A stretch of 64,000 bases of DNA from Nonomuraea fuscirosea (GTDB taxonomy: Bacteria > Actinomycetota > Actinomycetes > Streptosporangiales > Streptosporangiaceae), in assembly GCF_003001935.1 (NCBI RefSeq), contig NZ_PVNG01000031.1, positions 1 through 64,000 of the forward strand, read 5' to 3'. The notes under the pieces are model-generated. The model saw only the letters and a list, made by a program, of their open reading frames with translations. It searched no databases and was not told the origin of the DNA. Every line of letters begins with the position of its first letter. The first letter of the stretch is position 1. Shown one piece after another: positions 55,570 through 64,000 of this stretch. A program made the translations under genes and the position numbers.

Positions 55570-56466
55570 ATGCCCGCCACCCTGCACGAGCACGCGCTGT
55601 TCGCCGGAAGCCCCGTCCTGGCCGGCGTCCACCACCTGGACCTCGGCATCGAGCCGCACGCGCACGACTTCCTCGAGATCGCCGTGATCGGACCCGGCGA
55701 CGGGCGGCACCTGACCAGCCAGGGCGAACGCCCGCTGCGGCTCGGGCAGGTCATCGTGCTGCGCCCCGGTGCCTGGCACGGGTTCCGGGACTGCGCCGGC
55801 CTGACCGTCGCCAACTGCTGCCTGTCCGCCCAGGCGTTGCGGGCCGAACTGGCGCTCCTGTACGGCATCCCGATGCTGCGCGCGATGTTGTGGACCGATC
55901 CGGTGGCATCCGGTACGCACGGCGTCGCGGTCACGACCGTCGACCCCGCTGCCGCCGAGGAGGCCATCGCCGAGATCGCCCTGCTCGAACGGGACCTCGG
56001 GGCTGATCGGGGCCGCCCTGGCCGGGTGCTGGGCCGGCTGGTCACCGTCCTCGGCATCCTGGCCGACGGCCGCGACCTCGTGCAGGAGGCGCCCGAACCC
56101 GCCGTCTCCCCCGCGGTCGCCGCCACCATCGCCCGCTTCGAGGCGGAACCCGCCCATCCGTGGCGGTTGGACGATCTCGCCCGAGCGGTCAACCTGGACC
56201 CCGACCACCTCGGCCGGCTGTTCGTCCGGCACGTCGGCCTGACGCCGCTGCGCTACCTGGCCCGCCTGCGAGCCGAACGCGCCGCCACACTCCTGGCCCA
56301 CACGACCTTGCCGACCGCCCGGGTGGGCGCCGCCGTCGGCTGGCCCGACCCGACGTACTTCGCCCGCCGCTTCCGTACCCTGGTCGGCCTGACCCCCACC
56401 GAATACCGGCGACGCACCCGATCAGCGACCCACCGGAGCCGAATCGGCCGGCCGGAAACCCGGTGA
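55570..56466 (+). CDS. AraC-family transcription regulator
   Basis: A 298-aa protein. The N-terminal cupin-like sensor (LGIEPHAHDFLEIAVIGPG, GQVIVLRPGAWHGFRD) is followed by a C-terminal double HTH at about 195-290 (WRLDDLARAVNLDPDHLGRL, VGAAVGWPDPTYFARRFRTL). It is likely an activator of the divergent PhyH gene in response to a small molecule bound in the cupin pocket. Confidence 0.93.
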   Translation: MPATLHEHALFAGSPVLAGVHHLDLGIEPHAHDFLEIAVIGPGDGRHLTSQGERPLRLGQVIVLRPGAWHGFRDCAGLTVANCCLSAQALRAELALLYGIPMLRAMLWTDPVASGTHGVAVTTVDPAAAEEAIAEIALLERDLGADRGRPGRVLGRLVTVLGILADGRDLVQEAPEPAVSPAVAATIARFEAEPAHPWRLDDLARAVNLDPDHLGRLFVRHVGLTPLRYLARLRAERAATLLAHTTLPTARVGAAVGWPDPTYFARRFRTLVGLTPTEYRRRTRSATHRSRIGRPETR

Positions 56467-56540
56467 TCGCCCCGGCAGCGTGCCACCGCCGGCTCGGCAC
56501 TGATACCCAGGACACGTGACCAGCAGAAAAGAGCGCACCC

Positions 56541-57500
56541 GTGATTGACGCGACGTCCTTCTTGCTCGAACGCCTGCACGCGATCGGTCTGACCGACATC
56601 GCCGCAGTCGAACCAGTCGCTGGAGGCCTCGCCGCGACCGCAGGGCTCGCGCGCCGCGGCGACGGCACGTCGGTGTTCGTCAAGGCGTTCGGCGAGCCGC
56701 CGTCGGACGATGTCTTCGCCGCGGAGGCCGAAGGGCTCACCGTACTGCGCGAGGCGGGCGGCGTCGTCACGCCCGAAGTCATCCTCGCCGACCGCGACCT
56801 GCTCGTGCTGTCCACGCTGCAACCCCGGCCGGCGACCGAGGCCTTCTGGGAGCAGTTCGCTCACGCGCTCGCCCACCTGCACACCAGCACGCGGCACCCC
56901 CGATTCGGATGGCACCGCGACAACTGGCTCGGCCGTCGCCGGCAGGTCAACACCTGGAACGGCGACGGATACGAGTTCTTCGCCCAGCGTCGCCTCCTGC
57001 GCTGGCTCAGCGAGCCGCGCGTCTGGGAAACGCTCGACGCCGCGGACCGAGCGGCACTCGAACGGCTGTGCGACCGGCTGCCCGAGCTCCTGCCGGTCAG
57101 GCCCGCGTGCCTGACGCACGGCGACCTGTGGGCGCAGAATGTCATGGCCACCCCCGGCGGGCGGCCCGCGCTGATCGATCCGGCCGTTTCGTACACATGG
57201 GCCGAGGTCGACCTGGCCCACTTGTGGACGACGGCACCGCCGCCCGAGGCGCACGTGCTCTTCGAGCTGTACGCCGAACTGACCGGGCTCGACCGCGGCT
57301 GGCGCGAACGCATGCCCATCCTCCAACTGCGCCAGCACCTGGCAGTGATCGCCCAGTTCGACCCCGACTGGGGAGCCGCCGACATCGTGCGCGCCACGCT
57401 CGCCCCCTTCCGGCAGCGGCCCAAAGACCGGCCGAGCAGACGCCACACGACACCACCTGCGGAATCAGCGCCCGAAAGGCTCCACAAGCCGGCAACTTAG
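56541..57500 (+). CDS. Fructosamine kinase / aminoglycoside phosphotransferase family kinase
   Basis: A 319-aa protein kinase-like fold enzyme. SVFVKAF gives the ATP-site lysine, LTHGDLWAQNVM is the catalytic loop with Asp, and LIDPAVSYTWAEVDLAH is the metal-binding DPxVxYxxxExDLA form typical of fructosamine kinases. It phosphorylates glycated amines or related small molecules in the cytosol. The tail after about 300 is basic and probably disordered. It follows the AraC gene by 75 nt. Confidence 0.9.
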   Translation: MIDATSFLLERLHAIGLTDIAAVEPVAGGLAATAGLARRGDGTSVFVKAFGEPPSDDVFAAEAEGLTVLREAGGVVTPEVILADRDLLVLSTLQPRPATEAFWEQFAHALAHLHTSTRHPRFGWHRDNWLGRRRQVNTWNGDGYEFFAQRRLLRWLSEPRVWETLDAADRAALERLCDRLPELLPVRPACLTHGDLWAQNVMATPGGRPALIDPAVSYTWAEVDLAHLWTTAPPPEAHVLFELYAELTGLDRGWRERMPILQLRQHLAVIAQFDPDWGAADIVRATLAPFRQRPKDRPSRRHTTPPAESAPERLHKPAT

Positions 57501-57585
57501 CCATCTGGCGTCGAGCGTGGCCTGCTCGGGGGCCTGTCGTCGCGATTCGGTCACGAACAGTGTGTCGGCGCTCTTCGGAACGGTG

Positions 57586-58707
57586 TCAGGCCTTGTTCAC
57601 CTCTACCCGGAGAATCCGGTCGTCGCCCGGGCGCGGGTCCGTGCCGCCCCAGGTCGCGCGGTCGGTGTTCGACGTGATCAGCCACAGGGCCCCGTCGGGG
57701 GCCACTTCGACGGTACGGATCCGGCCGTACGCGCCGGTGAAGTGGTCGATGGGGGCGCCCGTCGCGGTGCCGCGCTCGACCGGAAGTTGCCAGAGCCGCC
57801 GGCCGCCCAGGGCGCCGATCCACAGCGACCCCTCGGCGTACGCGAGGCCGGACGGGCTGGCCTCGTCCGGGTGGATGGTGGCGATCGGGGGCTCGCCCGT
57901 CGAGCCGGCGGTGCCCTCGGTGGCCGGCCAGCCGTAGTCGGCGCCCGCGCGCAGGACGTTGACCTCGTCCCACGTCCGGTGGCCGAGCTCCGACGCGTAG
58001 GGGGTGCCGTCGGGACCGAACGTGATGCCCTGGACGTTGCGGTGACCGCTGGAGTAGATGGCCGACGATCCCGGATTGTCCTCGGGGACGGAGCCGTCCA
58101 CCGCGATGCGCAGGATCTTGCCGTTGAGCGAGTCGGGGGTGGCGGCGTTCTCGGGCTCGAAGGCGTCGCCCGTGCCGATCCACAGGTGCCCGTCCGGCCC
58201 GACGGCGATGCGGCCGCCGTGGTGCCGGTCGGCGGTCTGGATGCCGTCGAGCAGCACCCGGCCGACGGCGAGGGAGCCGAAGTCGGCGGCGATGGTGAGC
58301 GCGACGATGCGGTTGCCGTCCTGCCCGGAGACGAAGGCGAAGACCGTACGGTCGGCGGCGAATGCCGGGGAGGCGGCGATGCCGAGCAGCCCGCCCTCCG
58401 AGCTCACGTGCACCCCGGGGACGACGCCGACCGTCCGCGGGGTGCCGCCCTGAGCAGGGACGCGTACGATCTCGCCGGAGATCCGCTCGGAGACGAGCGC
58501 CGAGCCGTCAGGGAGGAAGGTGAGCCCCCAGGGCGCCTCCAGCTCGGTGGCCAGCTCGACCGGCCGGCCGAGGGTCGCGACCGCGCCGGCGCTCGGGGTG
58601 GCTGTGGGTGACGGCGCCGCCTGCGGCTCGGCCGCCGGGGCCGAACATCCGCTGAGCGCGAGGGCGACCCCTATCAACGCCGCCCGCCGTAACGCGCGCC
58701 CGCTCAT
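57586..58707 (-). CDS. PQQ-type glucose/sorbosone dehydrogenase-like lipoprotein
   Basis: A 373-aa exported lipoprotein. Signal peptide with lipobox LSGC (Cys21), a Pro/Ala linker, then a six-bladed soluble-glucose-dehydrogenase propeller: LEAPWGLTFLPDG, SEGGLLGIAASPAF, HHGGRIAVGPDGHLWIGTGD, GHRNVQGITFGPDGT and ELGHRTWDEVNVL. The family oxidises sugars with PQQ, though many actinobacterial members are uncharacterised. Its start overlaps the stop of the SDR gene upstream (ATGA), so it is last in a three-gene operon. Confidence 0.9.
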   Translation of the reverse strand: MSGRALRRAALIGVALALSGCSAPAAEPQAAPSPTATPSAGAVATLGRPVELATELEAPWGLTFLPDGSALVSERISGEIVRVPAQGGTPRTVGVVPGVHVSSEGGLLGIAASPAFAADRTVFAFVSGQDGNRIVALTIAADFGSLAVGRVLLDGIQTADRHHGGRIAVGPDGHLWIGTGDAFEPENAATPDSLNGKILRIAVDGSVPEDNPGSSAIYSSGHRNVQGITFGPDGTPYASELGHRTWDEVNVLRAGADYGWPATEGTAGSTGEPPIATIHPDEASPSGLAYAEGSLWIGALGGRRLWQLPVERGTATGAPIDHFTGAYGRIRTVEVAPDGALWLITSNTDRATWGGTDPRPGDDRILRVEVNKA

Positions 58708-59591
58708 CGCTTGAGCTCCAGCGTCTCGGCGAAGCCCAGGCGCCGTACGAACGCCTCCCGCGTCAGGTCGCTGAAGGCCATGACGTGGTCGGCCCCGGCA
58801 CGGGCGGCGTCCACCACGGAACGGAACGGTTTGTCCCCGGCCGGGAGGGACAGGATGCGCCGGATCTCCTCCGCCACGTCCCGCGGGTCGGCGGTCGTCC
58901 CCGGCGCGAAGAGCTGCTCGTGCGCGTCGTGGGTCCGTTCGACGAGCGGGTCGAGTGCGGCGTACTGCGCGGCCACGCGCTCGTCCGTGGCCTTCGAGGC
59001 GTTCGCGAAGTGCTGCGTGCCCTGCGTGATCGCGCCGGGCATCACGATCGAGGTCTCGATGCCGAACTGCGACACCTCGTACGACGTCACCACGGCGAGC
59101 GCGTCGAACGCCGCCTTCGAGGCCACGTAGGGGCCGAGGAAGGGCGGTGTGGTCACGAGGATGGTGCTGCCGACGTAGACGAGGGTGCCGGAACGGTTCT
59201 GGCGCAGGTACGGCAGCACCGCCCGGTTGACCCGGTGCGCCCCGACCGTGTTGACGTCGAGGAGCCGGGCCAGGTCGTCGTCGGTGAACGCCTCGACGTA
59301 GCCGAGGTACAGGTGCCCGGCGTTGTGCACGACGGCGTCCAGGCCGCCCGCGTCCGCGAGGATGTGCCGTACGGCATCATCGGCCGAGGCCTGCGACGTC
59401 ACGTCGAGCGCGGCGACCCGCAGGTCCCGGCCGGTGTCGCGGGCGAGGGCCGCGAGCTCGGCCGCGGCGGCGGCGTCGCGGCCCTCGGGGTCGCGCATCG
59501 TCGCGTAGACGGTGTGCCCCGCCGCGGCCAGGGTCTCGGCCGTCAGGCGCCCGATGCCGGTGGCCGCGCCGGTGATCAGCACGATGGGCAT
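58704..59591 (-). CDS. Short-chain dehydrogenase/reductase 1
   Basis: A 295-aa classical-type SDR. ATG 59591 has GAGGGGAG 6 nt upstream; a start at 59609 would overlap the previous gene. NAD(P) motif TGAATGIG, VHNAG, catalytic YVASK. The C-terminal region is longer than in typical 250-aa SDRs. Middle gene of the operon with a second SDR and a sugar dehydrogenase, suggesting oxidation of a sugar or polyol derivative. Confidence 0.9.
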   Translation of the reverse strand: MPIVLITGAATGIGRLTAETLAAAGHTVYATMRDPEGRDAAAAAELAALARDTGRDLRVAALDVTSQASADDAVRHILADAGGLDAVVHNAGHLYLGYVEAFTDDDLARLLDVNTVGAHRVNRAVLPYLRQNRSGTLVYVGSTILVTTPPFLGPYVASKAAFDALAVVTSYEVSQFGIETSIVMPGAITQGTQHFANASKATDERVAAQYAALDPLVERTHDAHEQLFAPGTTADPRDVAEEIRRILSLPAGDKPFRSVVDAARAGADHVMAFSDLTREAFVRRLGFAETLELKR

Positions 59592-59605
59592 GTCAGGCTC
59601 CCCTC

Positions 59606-60343
59606 TCACGCCGCTCCGCCGTTGGCGTACAGGACCTGGCCGTTGACCCAGCGTCCGGGCCCGGCGAGGAAGGCGACGACCTCGGCGATGTCCTCCGGGG
59701 TGCCGAGCCGTTCCATCGGGTTCATCGCGGCGGTACGGTCGATGACCTCCTGGCTCTTGCCCTCGAAGAACAGCGGCGTCGCGGTCGGACCGGGCGCCAC
59801 GGCGTTGACCGTGATGTCCCGGCCGCGCAGCTCGCGGGCGAGGATCAGCGTCAGTGCCTCCGCGGCGCCCTTGGACGCGGCGTAGGCGCCGTAGTTCGGC
59901 AGCTGCAGCCGGGTGACCGAGGTGGAGAAGTTGATGATCGCTCCCCCTGCGCGCAGGCGCCGGGCGGCGAGCTGGTCGACGACGAACGTCCCGCGGACGT
60001 TGGTGCGCTGGACGCGGTCGAAGGTGTCGAGGTCCATCTGCGCGACGGGCGCGAGCGGCATGATGCCCGCGGTGTGAACGAGCACGTCGAGCCCGCCGAA
60101 CTCCTGCTCCGCGACGTCGAACACGGCGGCCATCGCCGTCTCGTCCGCCACGTCCCCGCCCGCGACGACGGCGCGGCCCCCGGCGCGCGTGACCGCCTTC
60201 GCCGTCTCCTCGGCGCGGTCCCTGCCGCCCGCGTAGTGCACGACGACGGCGAAACCGTCGGCGGCCAGCCGTTCCGCGCTCGCCCTGCCGATGCCGCCGG
60301 ACCCGCCGGTGACCAGCGCGACGCGTTCTGTGTTGTTCGCCAT
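59606..60343 (-). CDS. Short-chain dehydrogenase/reductase 2
   Basis: A 245-aa classical SDR. ATG 60343 has GGAGGAGA 7 nt upstream. NAD(P)-binding TGGSGGIG, HTAGIMPL, active-site YAASK and the RWVNGQVLYANGG C-terminus fit 3-oxoacyl-ACP reductase/glucose-dehydrogenase-like SDRs. First gene of the operon, divergent from the TetR regulator, with a repeated 16-mer in the shared promoter. Confidence 0.92.
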   Translation of the reverse strand: MANNTERVALVTGGSGGIGRASAERLAADGFAVVVHYAGGRDRAEETAKAVTRAGGRAVVAGGDVADETAMAAVFDVAEQEFGGLDVLVHTAGIMPLAPVAQMDLDTFDRVQRTNVRGTFVVDQLAARRLRAGGAIINFSTSVTRLQLPNYGAYAASKGAAEALTLILARELRGRDITVNAVAPGPTATPLFFEGKSQEVIDRTAAMNPMERLGTPEDIAEVVAFLAGPGRWVNGQVLYANGGAA

Positions 60344-60366
60344 GTCAGAGTCTCCTCCGATAAGAT

Positions 60367-60418
60367 ATGAACAAGTCGTCCACATACGACGATAGCACTG
60401 AAATGAACAAGTCGTCCA
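60367..60418. promoter_or_regulatory. Repeated 16-mer, probable TetR operator
   Basis: ATGAACAAGTCGTCCA occurs at 60367-60382 and again at 60403-60418, 36 bp apart, in the divergent promoter between the SDR operon and tetR. Between them TCGTC and GACGA form a small inverted repeat. This is the likely binding site for self- and operon repression. It also creates false upstream ATG starts for the regulator. Confidence 0.65.
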
Positions 60419-60432
60419 TAAAAGGGGTGGGG

Positions 60433-61047
60433 ATGTCCGAGGAGACTGCCGCTCGGCGCGGCCGGGGCCGCCGGCCGGCCGCTGAAGTGCGCGCCGCGGT
60501 GCTCGCGGCGGCCGGGCGCATCCTGCTGCAGGACGGCATGCAGGCGGTGACGTTCGACCGGGTCGCGGTGGAGGCCGGTTCGAGCAAGACGACCCTGTAC
60601 AAGTGGTGGCCGTCGCCGGGCGTGCTCGCGGCCGAGGCGTACTTCGCCCTGAGCCGGCGGACGCTGGAGTTCCCCGACACCGGTGACATACGTGCCGATC
60701 TGATCGCCCAGCTCACGGCGTTCGTCCGCTATCTGAAGGAGGAAGGCGCGGAGAAGCCCGTCAGCGAACTGCTCGGCGCGGCCCAGCTCGACCCGGGCCT
60801 GGCCCGGGCCTGGTCGGAGAGTTACGCGCTGCCGCGGCGCGCACTCGCCCGGGAACGGCTGCGCGTTGCTGTGCGGCAGGGGCAGTTGCGGGAGGACGCG
60901 GACCTGGACATCATCGTGGATCAGCTCTGGGGGGCCTGTTATCACCGGTTACTGGTGTTGCGGGTGCCCTTCGACGAGTCGCTCGTGGAGCGCCTGGTCG
61001 ACCAGGCACTGTACGGCTCCGCACCTCACGGAGCCCACCTGTCATAG
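60433..61047 (+). CDS. TetR-family repressor
   Basis: A 204-aa protein. ATG 60433 is chosen because AAGGGGTGGGG precedes it and the two upstream ATGs lie in the operator repeats. The N-terminal HTH (AVTFDRVAVEAGSSKTTLYK) is followed by a helical ligand-binding domain. It most likely represses the divergent SDR operon and itself; the inducer is probably a substrate of those enzymes. Confidence 0.92.
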   Translation: MSEETAARRGRGRRPAAEVRAAVLAAAGRILLQDGMQAVTFDRVAVEAGSSKTTLYKWWPSPGVLAAEAYFALSRRTLEFPDTGDIRADLIAQLTAFVRYLKEEGAEKPVSELLGAAQLDPGLARAWSESYALPRRALARERLRVAVRQGQLREDADLDIIVDQLWGACYHRLLVLRVPFDESLVERLVDQALYGSAPHGAHLS

Positions 61048-61245
61048 CTCTGTGTCGCCGGCGACCGCGAAGCACCATCACGCGGTCTCTCGCCCACCTG
61101 ATGCCCAGGCCGAAACGGTCGCCCGGACCTCGTGATCGAGGCATGAGGAAGCGCGTACGACGCCGCCGGGCTGGGCGTGGCAGAACGATCCTGCGCCGTG
61201 GCTAGTGCCCTGGATCATGGCCTCGACGGAAGCCGCCGAGCGGCT

Positions 61246-62151
61246 TCAGCCCACCAGTCGGGCGAGGGCCAGTTCGTGGGCCTGGTCGAGGGACTTCGCG
61301 GCCGGGCAAGGGACGTCCGGCTGCACGCCGGTGCCCTCCCAGTTCGTGCCCGAGACGGGGTTGATGGCGCGGCCGGTGGGGACGGTGGCTTCCAGGTGGG
61401 GGTGCACGGTCCAGCCCTTGCACGGGTGCGCGCCGCCGCGGGTGGGCTCGCCGACGACGACGGCGCGGCCGAGTTGCTGCAGGTCGTAGGCCAGTTCCTC
61501 GGCGGCGGAGAAGGTACGGTCGCTGGACAGCACGTACAACGGTTTACTGCCACCGAAACGTGCGCCGGGGACGTGGGGCAGGCTCCAGGACTGCTCGGTG
61601 CGGTCGCCACTGCGCCAGTACATGGTGTTGAGGTGGGTGCGCTCGTCCAGGAGGTGGCTGCAGACGAAGGCGACGGTGTCCGGGTCGCCGCCCCGGTTGT
61701 CGCGAAGGTCCACGATCAGCGCCCGGGCGCGGGAGTCTAGGGTGAGCGCGGCGGTCAGCGGTTCGGCGGTCCAGTCCAGCGGGAACAGCATCGGCGCCAG
61801 CTTCACCACGGCGACCCCTCCGTCGAGCAACTCCACCCGGGGCGCGCCACCCAGCGAGGTGTCGAAATCCCGGCGGATGGACTCCAAGGTCGCCGCGCCC
61901 TCTCCGGGAGACACCGGGTCGGCGTGGTACTTCAGCCTCAGGTGTTTGTCGTCGTTGACGGACTGCAGGTCTGCGGTGACCAGACGGGCGAGCTCCTCGG
62001 CGCCGTCAACGTCGTAGGCGCCCTCGGCGAGGCGTCGTCGCAGCAGGTCGGCGACTTGTTCGGCTATCTCGGGGAAAACGTAGTGCTCGGTGAGCAGCCG
62101 GGCGGTCTCGTCTATGACAGGGGCGGGCTGAAGGTTCGTCAGGGTCGTCAT
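61246..62151 (-). CDS. S41 family peptidase (C-terminal-processing protease fold)
   Basis: A 301-aa protein without a signal peptide or PDZ domain. The N-terminal helical part (residues 10-45) resembles the IRBP-type cap of S41 enzymes. ALIVDLRDNRGGDP at 144-157 and the nucleophile SSDRTFSAAEEL (Ser215) are the conserved S41 motifs. About 200 bp separates it from tetR; that gap shows no gene. The target is unknown. Confidence 0.88.
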   Translation of the reverse strand: MTTLTNLQPAPVIDETARLLTEHYVFPEIAEQVADLLRRRLAEGAYDVDGAEELARLVTADLQSVNDDKHLRLKYHADPVSPGEGAATLESIRRDFDTSLGGAPRVELLDGGVAVVKLAPMLFPLDWTAEPLTAALTLDSRARALIVDLRDNRGGDPDTVAFVCSHLLDERTHLNTMYWRSGDRTEQSWSLPHVPGARFGGSKPLYVLSSDRTFSAAEELAYDLQQLGRAVVVGEPTRGGAHPCKGWTVHPHLEATVPTGRAINPVSGTNWEGTGVQPDVPCPAAKSLDQAHELALARLVG

Positions 62152-62366
62152 GGCAGGCAGTAGAGCACTGCCCTGACGAACACGTCAAAAGCCACCTGTC
62201 GCCTCCTGATAGCGCGGCTGCAGTTGTGGTGGGCATTGGCGTTCTGAGGACCTTCGCGGACGCCTATCACCTGCGGAATTCGACGTCGGTCGAAATCCTC
62301 TAGGCGGGTCGGCGGCCGGCGGCGAGAGTGGGCCCGTCGCATCCGGCGGCCTGAGGAGGTATCTCC

Positions 62367-62867
62367 ATGCGGTACATGAGAGCGGTGCTCGCCACCATCC
62401 TGACTCCCGTGCTCACGATCCTGATCGTCTGGCCGTCCGCTGCCTGGGCGGATGATCCAGACATCCCCCGGACGGCCTGGTACTGCGGCAGCACCTGTAA
62501 CGGGACCGACCCGTCCTCGTTCGCGGTGTCGCCCTACCAGGTCTGCGCGGACGACGCCACCACGCCTAAGTCCGTCGCCAACTCCGCGCACAGCCTGACA
62601 CTGCAACTGCGCTACAGCCCGTACTGCCGCACGGTCTGGGGCCGTATCTACGGCGGCAAGACGCAGAACTACTACATCTCTCTGAAGCAGGTCTACAGCG
62701 ACGGCTACGAGGAGACGCGCGGGGTCTCGCGGGAGATCCCGTACGGCTCCCGGCCCTACAGTTGGGGCTGGCAGTGGGACGACGCGGGCGTGCGGATCAA
62801 GGCGTGCGTGTCGACCTCGTGGTCGGCTGAGCCGCCGTGGCTGATCATGTGCACCGCGCCCTACTGA
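62367..62867 (+). CDS. DUF2690 secreted protein
   Basis: A 166-aa protein. MRYMRAVLATILTPVLTI with cleavage after AWA is a signal peptide. The mature part starts near a CGSTCNGTDP and VCADDATT pattern, with LQLRYSPYCRTVWGRIYG, the hallmark of the actinobacterial DUF2690 family; four or more cysteines probably form disulfides. Function unknown; proteins of this kind are exported at the cell envelope. Its end overlaps the convergent ArsR gene by 23 nt. Confidence 0.85.
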   Translation: MRYMRAVLATILTPVLTILIVWPSAAWADDPDIPRTAWYCGSTCNGTDPSSFAVSPYQVCADDATTPKSVANSAHSLTLQLRYSPYCRTVWGRIYGGKTQNYYISLKQVYSDGYEETRGVSREIPYGSRPYSWGWQWDDAGVRIKACVSTSWSAEPPWLIMCTAPY

Positions 62868-63882
62868 CCTCCTGGCTCGGCAGAAGGGCCAGGCCCAGCA
62901 GGGTGAGGGTGTGTACGGCGGTGGCGGCCTCACGGCGGGTGATGACAAGACCCGCGTCGCGCAGGATCGCGGTGTGGTGGCTGATCGTGGCAGGTGAGAC
63001 GCCGACGCGCTTGGCCAGTTTCCCCGTGGTGCCGCCACCGCCCACGGCTCGCAGCACCGCGGCCCGGGTCTCTCCTAGCAGTCGTTCCAAGCCAGGGCCA
63101 CGATGGGACGGTCCCGGCGTGTGGCTCATGGGATAAACCACGACCTGTGGCAGGGCGGAGTCGAAGATGGTCACGGGGTGCTTGCGGCAGAAGTAGGACG
63201 GGATCAGCGTCAGGCCGCGTCCCCCTAAGTGGATTTCTCTGTCCGAGGGGTGGGACAAGACATGCAGCACCGGCGGCTGCCAGCGCATCATCGGGTGGAA
63301 GCCGCCGAGCAGGGCGTCGACGCCGCCGTCGAGCAGGGTTTGCCAGCGCAGCGCCAGGTCGCTGTCCGCGCAGGCCCGGATCACCGACCAGATCGGCGCG
63401 ATCGAGAGACGATGGTACGCGTGCAGCAGGTCTCCTAACTCGCGCAACGCGGCCGTCCGGCCCATGCCCAGGTCAACCAGCCACGCGCCGGCGCCGGCAT
63501 GGCCTGCCAGCAGGGCGAACTCGGTGCGCAGCCGCCGCCGGGGCGTACTGAGGATCACCTCGACGGCCTCGTTCAGGCCGAGCGTGCCCTCAGGGGGCGT
63601 GAGCAGATCGGGATAGTAGGCGGCGTCAGGCGCGAGCGGGAACAGGCGTTGGCGGACAGGCCGGGCCAGGCCGTCGTGGTGCAGGGCATGACGGACGGCG
63701 CGCCGCCATCCGGTCAGGGCGTTCCTGCCATAGGTGCCCTGCAGCGCCTGCAGGCTGTTGATCACCTCCCACATGACGTCTGCCCCGTGCGCCAGGTGTG
63801 TGCGCGCCAAATCAGCGCGGGTGAAGTGGATGCGCACTCCTGCCTCCCCATGGACGAGCGCCGTTCCCCCGGTTCTGCTCAT
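62845..63882 (-). CDS. ArsR-family regulator with long N-terminal domain
   Basis: A 345-aa protein. The first 250 residues are a helical, actinobacterial sensor region (DUF5937-like) beginning VRIHFTRADLARTH. The C-terminal winged HTH (TGKLAKRVGVSPATISHH, AILRDAGLVITRR) is ArsR type. Overlap with the DUF2690 gene 3' end is tail-to-tail. It probably reports on an unknown ligand. An open plus-strand frame starts around 63886 and runs off the window edge, so a partial gene may follow. Confidence 0.85.
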   Translation of the reverse strand: MSRTGGTALVHGEAGVRIHFTRADLARTHLAHGADVMWEVINSLQALQGTYGRNALTGWRRAVRHALHHDGLARPVRQRLFPLAPDAAYYPDLLTPPEGTLGLNEAVEVILSTPRRRLRTEFALLAGHAGAGAWLVDLGMGRTAALRELGDLLHAYHRLSIAPIWSVIRACADSDLALRWQTLLDGGVDALLGGFHPMMRWQPPVLHVLSHPSDREIHLGGRGLTLIPSYFCRKHPVTIFDSALPQVVVYPMSHTPGPSHRGPGLERLLGETRAAVLRAVGGGGTTGKLAKRVGVSPATISHHTAILRDAGLVITRREAATAVHTLTLLGLALLPSQEVSRARCT

Positions 63883-64000
63883 CGAGATATCGCGTCCGGC
63901 GGAAGATGCGTTGCTCGCCTCGGGCCTTCAGCGGGAGCTCAATGGGTCCAGATGGGTGACGATCGCGGCCGGGACCGGCGATCCCTTCACCGGCCTGAGC

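Noticed and set aside
63886..64000. Open plus-strand frame at the right edge
   Set aside because: Reads like protein for about 35 codons, but it has no clear start, overlaps the ArsR promoter region and is cut by the window end.
1..64000. CRISPR array, rRNA, complete tRNA, integrase or transposase
   Set aside because: None was found; the only tRNA sequence is the partial tRNA-Arg fragment.

Overview
The window is high-GC actinomycete DNA. GTG and TTG starts with strong Shine-Dalgarno (SD) sites, LAL-type LuxR, AraC, TetR and ArsR regulators, a DUF2690 secreted protein and an actinobacterial-type tRNA-Arg(CCU) fragment suggest a Streptosporangiales- or Streptomycetales-like organism. No marker fixes the genus.

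The window has two halves. Positions 1 to about 34,000 are an accessory region that looks like a defence island on an integrated element. Its genes vary in base composition, and several are clearly AT-richer than the right half. They include: an Abi/UG-type reverse transcriptase overlapping a PD-(D/E)XK nuclease (331-2612), with a 20-bp hairpin just upstream; an HNH nuclease with two zinc-ribbon-like units; two paralogous type IV-like enzymes with an SRA-like modification reader and a C-terminal PD-(D/E)XK nuclease (5925-6860; 9327-10679, the second with an EVE-like N-terminus), either side of a DEDDh exonuclease-BRCT gene; a GIY-YIG protein with a tiny coupled partner; an HNH protein with a PUA/EVE-like N-terminus; two tandem nuclease-DUF2075 helicases; an HNH gene divergent from a MazG-like gene; an AbiGi-like gene; a membrane-anchored nSTAND1-WD40 ATPase; and a caspase-like protease-STAND-WD40 protein overlapping an alpha/beta hydrolase (28278-33715). 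Three structured repeats are also here: a duplicated hairpin-bearing repeat around a small gene (3873-5521), a leader hairpin shared by a DUF2075 gene and a decayed copy of its 5' end (about 14840-14965 and 24460-24576), and att-like repeats around the caspase cassette. The right-hand att-like copy holds the 3' part of tRNA-Arg(CCU) (33838-33884) with a terminator.

Positions 34,964-63,882 look chromosomal, with typical high-GC codon use. They hold a frameshifted LAL-type LuxR regulator, a YCII-like protein, an alpha/beta hydrolase, a mycothiol-dependent isomerase-like protein, a badly frameshifted gene, an eight-helix membrane protein and an SAF-domain protein. A five-gene operon (44829-54655) follows, with the same family order as E. 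coli yehI-yehL-yehM-yehP-yehQ: WGR/DUF4132, MoxR AAA+, DUF5682, vWA and SWIM. After it come a PhyH dioxygenase divergent from an AraC regulator, a fructosamine-kinase-like gene, an operon of two SDRs and a PQQ-type sugar dehydrogenase divergent from a TetR regulator, an S41 peptidase, a DUF2690 secreted protein and an ArsR regulator.

The best candidates for little-described biology are the reverse transcriptase-nuclease pair with its upstream hairpin and the caspase-STAND-hydrolase cassette between att-like repeats. The reader-nuclease pair and the DUF2075 shared leader come next. No integrase, transposase or CRISPR array is visible. At least four frameshifts fall in conserved genes between 37 and 46 kb, which could be decay or sequencing indels.
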